From an uncultured Bacillota bacterium (GTDB lineage: Bacteria > Bacillota_I > Bacilli_A > RF39 > UBA660), in assembly GCA_947165195.1 (NCBI GenBank), contig CAMUZJ010000035.1, forward strand, positions 1-11,098: a DNA stretch of 11,098 nt, read 5' to 3'. This document shows, piece by piece, positions 1 to 5,605 of this stretch (positions are counted from its first letter, which is position 1; each line of letters opens with the position of its first letter). The position numbers were made by a program, and so were the translations under genes. The notes beneath the pieces are model-generated. The model was given only the letters and a program-made list of their open reading frames with translations, ran no database searches and was not told the DNA's origin.

Positions 1-1
1 A

Positions 2-52
2 CTATTCTCTGATAGTAGTACTAATTGTGGATTAGAAATTGTAAATGAGTAG
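2..52 (+). CDS. Possible 3' end of an upstream gene (partial)
   Basis: Reading frame 2 is open from the window edge to a TAG at 50-52 and encodes about 16 residues ending ...CGLEIVNE. A terminator follows 29 bases later, which fits a + strand gene ending here. Frame 3 is also open, to a TAG at 33-35, with a hydrophobic ending (SLIVVLIVD), so the frame is not certain. The fragment is too short to assign a family. Confidence 0.2.
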   Translation, partial: LFSDSSTNCGLEIVNE

Positions 53-80
53 TTTAAAATATTAATAATTAAGTAATATA

Positions 81-111
81 AAACTTTATCTTATATAGGA
101 TAAGTTTTTTT
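81..111 (+). terminator. Intrinsic terminator of the upstream unit
   Basis: Arms AAACTTTATC (81-90) and GATAAGTTT (99-107) pair with one bulged T and an 8-base loop. The T-run at 105-111 follows. It ends two bases before the -35 box of the next promoter, so it separates the upstream gene from the GntR operon. Confidence 0.6.
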
Positions 112-112
112 A

Positions 113-141
113 TTGACTAAATTACTCTTGCTGTATATACT
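113..141 (+). promoter_or_regulatory. Sigma-A-type promoter of the GntR-ABC operon
   Basis: TTGACT (113-118) and TATACT (136-141) are separated by exactly 17 bases, each one mismatch from consensus. Transcription would start near 148, giving a leader of about 16 bases before the ATG at 164. The -10 box lies inside the palindrome at 131-153, so a bound repressor would block polymerase. Confidence 0.7.
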
Positions 142-153
142 GTATATATACAG
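131..153. promoter_or_regulatory. Palindromic operator, probable GntR autoregulation site
   Basis: The perfect arms CTGTATATA (131-139) and TATATACAG (145-153) flank a 5-base centre. A second perfect 14-base palindrome, CTGTATATATACAG, occupies 140-153. The site covers the -10 box, the predicted start of transcription and the edge of the Shine-Dalgarno sequence. YtrA-type GntR repressors typically bind palindromes over their own promoters, so autorepression is the natural inference. Binding itself is not shown by the sequence. Confidence 0.65.
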
Positions 154-163
154 GAGGGGTTAC

Positions 164-538
164 ATGAATATAATTATTAGTAATTCTAGTAATGTTCCAA
201 TCTATGAACAGGTAAAAGAACAAATTAAAGAGGCGATAGTTACCAATGAATTAAAAGCTGGAGATAAACTTCCTTCTATTAGATTACTTGCTAAAGATTT
301 AGGAATTAGTGTGATTACTACAAAAAGCGCTTATGAAGAATTAGAAAAAGAAGGATATGTAGAAACAATTGCGGCTAAGGGGACTTATGTTGCTAATAAA
401 AATTACGAGTTAATTCGAGAAGAACAATTCCAAAAAATAGAAAGCTACATAGATAAAGCAGTTTCTATTGCTAAAATAAGTAATATTTCTAAAGAAGAAG
501 TTAGAAGTATATTGGATATACTTTATGAGGAGGAATAA
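164..538 (+). CDS. GntR-family transcriptional regulator, YtrA subfamily
   Basis: This is a 124-residue DNA-binding repressor. The N-terminal winged helix-turn-helix (about residues 12-78) shows the GntR pattern: VPIYEQVKEQIKEAI, then AGDKLPSIRLLAKDLGIS, then the recognition region TTKSAYEELEKEGYV and the wing KGTYV. Only about 45 helical residues follow, which is the short dimerisation tail of the YtrA subgroup and not the large FadR or HutC effector domain. The ATG at 164 is chosen because AGGAGGGG (152-159) precedes it. An in-frame TTG at 113 would overlap the -35 box and add non-family residues. The gene ends 3 bases before the ABC ATPase start, and the ATPase Shine-Dalgarno lies inside its last codons, so the two are probably coupled. 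In known YtrA operons the regulator responds to cell-wall-active compounds; the ligand here is unknown. Confidence 0.9.
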   Translation: MNIIISNSSNVPIYEQVKEQIKEAIVTNELKAGDKLPSIRLLAKDLGISVITTKSAYEELEKEGYVETIAAKGTYVANKNYELIREEQFQKIESYIDKAVSIAKISNISKEEVRSILDILYEEE

Positions 539-541
539 GTT

Positions 542-1399
542 ATGGATAATATATTAGAAGTAAAAGATTTAACAAAAAAGTATGATGCTTTCGAGTTGAA
601 AAAAGTAAATTTTACGGTTCCAAAAGGAATGATAGTTGGTTTTATAGGAGAAAATGGAGCAGGGAAAACTACTACTATAAAATCAATTTTAAATTTAATT
701 TCTATGGATTCTGGAAGTATTAAAATATTTAATTCTGACATAGCAAAAAATAAAATAAAAATAAAAGAAGAAATAGGAGTTGTCTTAGATGATAGCTTCT
801 TATCGGATGAATTAACTCCTCAAGATATTCATAAAATTATGAAATACATTTATAAAAATTGGGATAAGAATCTATATTTTGAATCGTTAGAGCGATTTCA
901 ATTGCCAAAAGATAAAATGATAAAGACATTTTCTAGTGGAATGAAGATGAAGTTAAAAATAGTAACAGCTCTATCTCATCATCCTAAATTTTTAATATTA
1001 GATGAACCAACTAGCGGCTTAGATCCAGTCGCAAGGAGAGAAATATTAGACTTATTACAAGACTTTATTCAAGATGAAAAACATTCTATTTTAGTATCTA
1101 GTCATATTACATCAGACTTAGAACATATTGCAGACTATGTTGTATTTATTCATGAGGGAGAAATCTTATTTCAAAAGAATACGGATGAATTATTAGAAAG
1201 TTATGGAATTGTAAAATGTGGAGAAGAAGAATTTCATACAATTAATAAAGATGATTATTTAGCTTATACAAAAAAGAAATTCTCCTATGAAATACTAGTA
1301 GAAAATAAAAAAGCATTTCAAAAAAAATATGATATCTCTATTATTGATAAACCATCGTTAGAAGATATTATGCTTTTCTATATAAAGGGAGGAAAATAA
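542..1399 (+). CDS. ABC transporter ATP-binding protein (YtrB/BcrA-like)
   Basis: This 285-residue ATPase would energise an ABC-2-type membrane exporter at the inner face of the membrane. Visible motifs are Walker A GENGAGKTT (36-44), the signature region FSSGMKMKLK (130-139), Walker B FLILDEPTSGLDP (150-162) with catalytic E155 and the D-loop, and the switch histidine H188 in VSSHI. Residues 200-285 form the C-terminal extension usual in drug or bacitracin-type exporters. Two points are unusual. The signature reads SSGMK instead of LSGGMKQ. At the Q-loop the usual Gln is absent, and the stretch reads GVVLDDSF (79-86). Both deviations occur in some ABC-2 ATPases, and the enzyme looks intact. 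It starts 3 bases after the regulator and ends 2 bases before the permease, so it sits in one operon. The substrate cannot be read from the sequence. Confidence 0.92.
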   Translation: MDNILEVKDLTKKYDAFELKKVNFTVPKGMIVGFIGENGAGKTTTIKSILNLISMDSGSIKIFNSDIAKNKIKIKEEIGVVLDDSFLSDELTPQDIHKIMKYIYKNWDKNLYFESLERFQLPKDKMIKTFSSGMKMKLKIVTALSHHPKFLILDEPTSGLDPVARREILDLLQDFIQDEKHSILVSSHITSDLEHIADYVVFIHEGEILFQKNTDELLESYGIVKCGEEEFHTINKDDYLAYTKKKFSYEILVENKKAFQKKYDISIIDKPSLEDIMLFYIKGGK

Positions 1400-1401
1400 A
1401 T

Positions 1402-2064
1402 ATGAACTCTATCAAAGGATTATTAGTAAAAGACTTTTTATTATTAAAATCATATATTAGAAATATTATTATTTGTATAGGGCTATTTGCAACGATTATT
1501 TTTTCTGATTCTTCATCAGATATGTCTATTGTTGGAGTTATGATGATTATGTTATTATTTTCTATGCTTGTTTTAACGACTTTTAGTTATGATGAGAGGC
1601 AACATGCTGATAGATATTTATTAACGCTACCTATTTCTAGAAAAGATATGGTAATTGAAAAATATATTTTAGCAGTTATCACTCTTATTATGGGAGTAGT
1701 AATTGGCACTCTAATTAGTATGGGATTAACTTATTTCTTATTAGGAAAAAGTCCTAATTTAGAAGAGATGTTTTCTGCAACGATGGGGTGTATGGTAGCA
1801 GTTGTTTTTCTACAAGCTGTTCAAATACCTTGTATTTATAAATGGGGAGCAGAGAAGGGTAGAATGCAAATCTATATAGTAGGAATGATAGTATTTGTAA
1901 TAGGAATTTTATTATCTACTTTTGCTCCTAAATTACAATTAGATTTTTCTGTTTTTAATAATTATGATTTTTTAATACCTGTTTTTTTCTTAATACTTAT
2001 GGCTTTATTTTATTTTGTATCTTATAAATTGTCTAATAAAATAGTAAATAAAAAAGATTTTTAA
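1402..2064 (+). CDS. ABC-2 type transporter permease
   Basis: This 220-residue integral membrane protein is the likely membrane partner of the preceding ATPase. About six hydrophobic segments can be seen, near residues 21-36, 42-61, 88-114, 124-146, 156-173 and 187-208. The cytoplasmic stretch between helices 2 and 3 carries SYDERQHADRYLLTLPISR (62-80), followed by KDMVIEKYI. This is the pattern seen in ABC2_membrane_5-type permeases (ER..adr.l.sLPisR...V..KY). The start is preceded by GGGAGG at 1388-1393. With only one permease and one ATPase the transporter probably works as a 2+2 assembly. B. subtilis ytrABCDEF has more subunits, so this is a minimal version. Export of a lipid II-targeting antibiotic or lantibiotic is a reasonable guess from the regulator type, but is unproven. 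Confidence 0.85.
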   Translation: MNSIKGLLVKDFLLLKSYIRNIIICIGLFATIIFSDSSSDMSIVGVMMIMLLFSMLVLTTFSYDERQHADRYLLTLPISRKDMVIEKYILAVITLIMGVVIGTLISMGLTYFLLGKSPNLEEMFSATMGCMVAVVFLQAVQIPCIYKWGAEKGRMQIYIVGMIVFVIGILLSTFAPKLQLDFSVFNNYDFLIPVFFLILMALFYFVSYKLSNKIVNKKDF

Positions 2065-2068
2065 AAGG

Positions 2069-2091
2069 AGTTACCAGTTTGGTAACTTTTT
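2069..2091 (+). terminator. Terminator of the GntR-ABC operon
   Basis: AGTTACC (2069-2075) and GGTAACT (2081-2087) form a perfect 7-bp stem with loop AGTTT. A T-run follows, interrupted by one A. It lies 5 bases after the permease stop codon. Confidence 0.8.
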
Positions 2092-2142
2092 ACTTTGGAT
2101 GTAAAATTTGTAAATATACTAGTTAAAACTAATGATAAGAGA

Positions 2143-2171
2143 TTGTAATTAAGATTTAATTATGATACGAT
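2143..2171 (+). promoter_or_regulatory. Candidate promoter for the large surface protein gene
   Basis: TTGTAA (2143-2148) and TACGAT (2166-2171) are 17 bases apart, each matching about four of six consensus positions. A short palindrome, TAGTTAAAACTA (2120-2131), lies just upstream and could be an operator or chance. The preceding terminator means this gene needs its own promoter somewhere in 2092-2185. Confidence 0.35.
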
Positions 2172-2202
2172 TAAAAAAAATAGAGAGGTAGTGAAATTTA
2201 CT

Positions 2203-4365
2203 ATGAAAAGAGATTTTAAATCAAATACTAGACATAAAAGATTTCTAAAAAATAAAAAAGCTTTCATCTTTCTTACCATATTTTGTATGGGAATAGGATT
2301 TGCTTATCTTACAAGTAATTTAACCATTACTGGAAATACCAGTGTAAGTGGAAATAGTTGGAATGTATATTTTACCAATCTACAAGTAGCGGATGATAGT
2401 GTAGAAGCTAGTGTTGCACCAACAACAAGTGGCACTAATACAACATCCCTTGATTACACGGTCACCTTAGATAAGCCGGGCGATTTTTATGAATTTACGG
2501 TAGATGCCGTAAATGATGGTACAATTGATGCAATGATTGAAAGTATTAACATGACTAACTTAGATAGTAATGTAGAGAAATATTTGAGTTATACCGCTAC
2601 GTATTTAGATGGAACAACACTCGAACAAAATGATGTACTAATGGCTCAAAAGACGGTTGTTTATGTAGTAAGAGTAGAATATAAGAAGGATGTATCTGCA
2701 TCTGACTTGAGTGAAAACAGTATAAACTTAAATTTATCACTTGCCGTAAATTATGTCCAATCTAATATAAAGCCTAAAAGTTTTGGTGAATTAGCAAAAG
2801 TTAATGCTTTATCAGATACTAGTCTAGATTTTACTCAAATCTCGTCTGAATCAAATGGTAGAGGACTATACAAAATGAATAGTACAGCAAATGATACTTA
2901 CCCAATCTATTATTATAGAGGGGAAGTAAATAATAATGCACTCTTTGCAGGATTTTGTTGGAAGATAGTAAGAACTACTGAAACAGGAGGAACCAAATTA
3001 CTTTATAATGGGGAACCAAAGCAAGTGTATAGTTCCTATAAGCCAATTACGAAAAATTCTTATATAGATGTAAATAATCCTAATTCTTCATTTACATTTA
3101 ATGAAAATACTAAACAATGGGAAAATGGAAATGAAACTGGTGGGGATATTACTATGTATTTTTCTGTAGCGAATGCAGGAGATTACTTCTTTGATTTTGC
3201 CTTATCTTCAGAAGAAGATTATATTTCAGCTGATTTTTATAAAGATGGAGTTAAAATAACGGATATTAGCACTTATGGTACAAATAAAAATGTAACTTTG
3301 GAGCTAACAAATCTTACTTCATCTAATGTATTAAGTGTTAAATATATGAAATATTCTTATGGCCATGATGCAAAACTTGTATTTGGGTTAAGAAAAGGTG
3401 TTGGAGCAACTACATTAGGCTGCTCGAATTCAGGTCTTTTATCTCAGTTAAGTGAAAAGAGTCCCTTTAATTCGGAGAGCGATTCACCAGCCTATGTAGG
3501 ATATATGTATGGAACAGTATATAATTATAATACTACAAGTTCAACAGTTACCTATAAATTTGGAAATAGTTTTACATATTCTAATGGAACATATACTCTA
3601 AAGACAACTCGTAATAATTTTGATACTACTCATCATTATACATGTCTTACTTCAGGTACTACTTGTTCAAAATTATATTATGTTTATTATTATGATAGTC
3701 CTCGGTATTATTACATAACATTAAGTGATGGAAAAAGTGTAGAAAATGCTATTTCAGAAATGCAAGCAAATACGAACGATTCTACTATCAAAACTGCAAT
3801 AGACACTTGGTTTAGTGGAACATTTGCAAAGTATTTTACAGAAAAAGGTAAAACGTATGATAATTATCTAGAAGATACCGTATGGTGTAATGATAGAAGT
3901 ATTAGTGATTCAACAAGTAATGGTTGGAATCCTAATGGAGGAAGTACATATTTGGATTTTTCTCCATCAGAAAGAGCTTCTTCTGGTACTCCAACTTTGA
4001 CTTGTCCAAATAAAAAAGATTCCTTTACAGTAAGTGATACTGTAAATGGAAATGGAGCATTAACCTATCCAGTAGGCTTGTTAACCGTAGATGAAATTAT
4101 GCTAGCAGGAGCACGAAGTGGAATGTCAAGCGAGAATAGTTCTTATTACTTATACACTGGTGAAAATTGGCTAAATATGTCTGCATTTGGTTACTTTAAG
4201 GATTTTGCTAGTGTTTCTGATGTTAATAATAAAGGTAAATTATATAATGTTAATGTAGAGTATGACTATGGAATTAGACCTTCTATTTCTCTTAAATCTG
4301 ATATTAAAATTGCAGTTGATGGAAAAGGAACTGTTACAAAGCCATACGAATTTGTAGTAGAATAA
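2203..4365 (+). CDS. Surface protein: TasA-like domain plus cysteine-bearing C-terminal module
   Basis: This 720-residue protein is predicted to be membrane-anchored or secreted. A basic head (residues 1-19) precedes one hydrophobic segment (about 20-37) with no clear Ala-X-Ala cleavage site. Residues 38-185 resemble TasA/camelysin-type domains: ITGNTSVSGNSWNVYFTNL, a DKPGDFYEFTVDAVNDGTIDA stretch (90-110), and strands to about 185. A second module starts at ALFAGFCWKIVRTTETGGTK (246-265), resumes at SPAYVGYMYG (428-437), and runs through TVWCNDRSI and NGWNPNGG to LTYPVGLLTVDEIMLAG and GIRPSISL near the end. I recall this pattern from surface proteins of gut Firmicutes and compare it with DUF6273-like domains, but cannot verify that. 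Cysteines are at 28, 252, 407, 481, 488, 562 and 601. Residues 273-404 look like an insertion in the second module. There is no LPXTG-type sorting signal. The ATG at 2203 is preferred over a GTG at 2191, which lies only 2 bases from the GAGG core. The function is unknown; adhesion or matrix formation is a guess. Confidence 0.75.
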   Translation: MKRDFKSNTRHKRFLKNKKAFIFLTIFCMGIGFAYLTSNLTITGNTSVSGNSWNVYFTNLQVADDSVEASVAPTTSGTNTTSLDYTVTLDKPGDFYEFTVDAVNDGTIDAMIESINMTNLDSNVEKYLSYTATYLDGTTLEQNDVLMAQKTVVYVVRVEYKKDVSASDLSENSINLNLSLAVNYVQSNIKPKSFGELAKVNALSDTSLDFTQISSESNGRGLYKMNSTANDTYPIYYYRGEVNNNALFAGFCWKIVRTTETGGTKLLYNGEPKQVYSSYKPITKNSYIDVNNPNSSFTFNENTKQWENGNETGGDITMYFSVANAGDYFFDFALSSEEDYISADFYKDGVKITDISTYGTNKNVTLELTNLTSSNVLSVKYMKYSYGHDAKLVFGLRKGVGATTLGCSNSGLLSQLSEKSPFNSESDSPAYVGYMYGTVYNYNTTSSTVTYKFGNSFTYSNGTYTLKTTRNNFDTTHHYTCLTSGTTCSKLYYVYYYDSPRYYYITLSDGKSVENAISEMQANTNDSTIKTAIDTWFSGTFAKYFTEKGKTYDNYLEDTVWCNDRSISDSTSNGWNPNGGSTYLDFSPSERASSGTPTLTCPNKKDSFTVSDTVNGNGALTYPVGLLTVDEIMLAGARSGMSSENSSYYLYTGENWLNMSAFGYFKDFASVSDVNNKGKLYNVNVEYDYGIRPSISLKSDIKIAVDGKGTVTKPYEFVVE
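3085..3394 (+). other. Inserted beta-sandwich-like segment within the surface protein
   Basis: Residues about 295-398 alternate hydrophobic and polar positions (SFTFNENTKQWENGNE, then ITMYFSVANAGDYFFDFALS, SEEDYISADFYKDGVKI, VTLELTNL, VLSVKYMKYSYGHDAKLVF). This looks like eight or so strands of a jelly-roll or CUB-like fold. It contains no cysteine, unlike the module on either side. It sits between YNGEP (268-272) and LGC (405-407), which read as the two sides of one loop. The boundaries are approximate, and the fold is inferred from pattern only. Confidence 0.45.
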
Positions 4366-4418
4366 GGATTATGCTAAATATAATTATTTATTTTATCTTA
4401 CACTACTGATCTGATAAA

Positions 4419-4444
4419 TCGCCCTGAAAACTCTTTCAGGGCGA
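4419..4444. terminator. GC-rich hairpin, probable terminator without U-tail
   Basis: TCGCCCTGAAA (4419-4429) and TTTCAGGGCGA (4434-4444) pair perfectly over 11 bp around the loop ACTC. The stem is far more GC-rich than its surroundings. It lies 53 bases after the surface protein stop, where a terminator is expected. Neither strand has a proper T-run after the stem, so it may be an atypical terminator, an mRNA-stabilising hairpin or a dispersed repeat unit. Confidence 0.5.
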
Positions 4445-4617
4445 AATTAGATTAAGATGGCACATCATAATAGTTGAGAGCCACAATTATGAATTGTAAA
4501 TAGAAAGTCATAAATATTTTAAGGTTAAAAAGTCATAAGTTTAGGTTCTTTGTTAAATAGTGTATATTGCTTTAATTAGATTTAGTAATCCTTTCACTAA
4601 TATAACTCTGCCTTTAA

Positions 4618-4646
4618 TTGTACTTAGGTTATTTATAATAGATAAA
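4618..4646 (+). promoter_or_regulatory. Candidate promoter for the permease pair
   Basis: TTGTAC (4618-4623) and GATAAA (4641-4646) are 17 bases apart. A better -10, TATAAT (4634-4639), is also present but lacks a good -35 at the right distance. Which pair is used cannot be decided from the sequence. Confidence 0.3.
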
Positions 4647-4699
4647 GTAAAATGTTTGTGATTATTAAAAAAATAGAAAAGTTATATTAGGAGGTAGTT

Positions 4700-5605
4700 A
4701 TGGACATTATTAAAAACATATCAATTCTATTTACTTCAATATTTTTTGAGAGTTTACCCTTTCTAATACTAGGAGCAATCTTATCTTCTTTTATAGAAGT
4801 ATTTATTTCAAAAGAAAAAATAGCTAAATTAATACCTAAAAATAAAATATTAGGATCAATTGTAGGAGTAATTATTGGATTTTTTATACCGGCATGTGAC
4901 TGTGCAGTAATTCCTATAGCGAAAAGACTCATCCAAAAAGAAGTACCCTTACATGTAGTAGTATCTTTTATGTTATCCTCTCCTATTATTAATCCAGTTG
5001 TATTACTATCTACTTATTTTGCTTTTTATAAGACAAATCCAGAAATATTTTATATGAGAATATTATTAGGAATTGTTATTTCATTAATAATTGGTATTAT
5101 TATGGGCATTCTTTATAAGAATAAGAATGTTATTAGAAATAGAATGGATGAAGAAGAATGTGGGTGCAATGAACATTGTCATTGTCATGAAAAGACTCAT
5201 GAAAATAAATTAAAAAGTATTGTAAAACATGCCTCATACGATTTATTTGACGTAGTAAAATACTTAATGTTTGGAGCAATCATCGCTAGTTGTATACAAG
5301 TATTATTGCCGAGAAATGTTCTATTGATGTTTCATAATAATACAGTTCTATCAATTGTTGTATTAATGATATTTGCCTACTTAATATCACTATGCTCTAC
5401 ATCAGACTCTTTTGTTGGTAAATCCTTATTAGCAACTTTCCCATCTACATCAATTCTTGCTTATCTATTATTAGGACCAATGATTGATATCAAAAATACC
5501 TTTATACTCCTTGGAAATTATAAAAAGAGTTTTGTATTTACTCTGATATCTCTTATCTTTATCGTAATCTTTATTTCTACATTATTGGTGGTGTTATTCT
5601 TATGA
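4700..5605 (+). CDS. DUF318/UPF0718 family permease (YcgR/ArsP-like)
   Basis: This 301-residue multi-pass membrane protein belongs to the permease family that includes B. subtilis YcgR, E. coli YraQ and the organoarsenical exporter ArsP. Family signatures are FFIPACDCAVIPIAKRL (61-77) with C66 and C68, FMLSSPIINPVVLLS (90-104), and the second-half motif SLCSTSDSFVGKSLLA (230-245) with C232. About eight hydrophobic segments lie around 8-35, 50-70, 85-109, 119-139, 186-203, 213-232, 248-268 and 277-301. Between the two halves is a hydrophilic loop in which residues 154-167 carry four Cys and four His (CGCNEHCHCHEKTH), a likely metal-binding site. The start has an AGGAGGT at 4689-4695. The stop TGA overlaps the ATG of the next gene, so the two are coupled. 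Transport of a metal, metalloid or thiol-reactive compound is likely by family; the substrate is unknown. Confidence 0.85.
   Translation: MDIIKNISILFTSIFFESLPFLILGAILSSFIEVFISKEKIAKLIPKNKILGSIVGVIIGFFIPACDCAVIPIAKRLIQKEVPLHVVVSFMLSSPIINPVVLLSTYFAFYKTNPEIFYMRILLGIVISLIIGIIMGILYKNKNVIRNRMDEEECGCNEHCHCHEKTHENKLKSIVKHASYDLFDVVKYLMFGAIIASCIQVLLPRNVLLMFHNNTVLSIVVLMIFAYLISLCSTSDSFVGKSLLATFPSTSILAYLLLGPMIDIKNTFILLGNYKKSFVFTLISLIFIVIFISTLLVVLFL

Larger units (their letters stand above)
4366..4699. other. 334-base intergenic region, no gene recognised
   Basis: There is no credible open frame; the longest ATG-started candidate at 4372 gives 12 codons with a badly placed ribosome site. The region holds the GC-rich hairpin at 4419-4444, an inverted repeat ACAATT-ATG-AATTGT (4483-4497), a direct repeat AAAGTCATAA (4504-4513 and 4529-4538), and weak promoter elements near 4618-4646. 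The rest is plain AT-rich sequence. No tRNA, known riboswitch or 7-1-7 Fur/Zur-type box was recognised. Confidence 0.6.

Noticed and set aside
113..163. N-terminal extension of the GntR gene from TTG 113
   Set aside because: The codons overlap the -35 box and operator, no ribosome site precedes them, and the residues do not fit the family. The ATG at 164 has AGGAGGGG before it.
523..741. Minus-strand open frame of 72 codons
   Set aside because: It is antisense to the ABC ATPase, has no ribosome site and has no recognisable family.
3085..4365. Variable-protein target of a diversity-generating retroelement
   Set aside because: There is no reverse transcriptase, template repeat or adenine-biased repeat pair in the window. 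The C-terminal module only loosely recalls the lectin-fold proteins used by such systems.
4483..4497. Fur/Zur/PerR-type box upstream of the permease pair
   Set aside because: The inverted repeat is 6-3-6 and does not show the 7-1-7 AAT-N-ATT core of Fur-family operators.
5603..5605. TGA read as tryptophan (Mycoplasma code) at the permease end
   Set aside because: The ATGA overlap is a standard coupled junction. Family-conserved tryptophans such as dxr W197 are TGG, and no full-length gene needs a TGA read-through.
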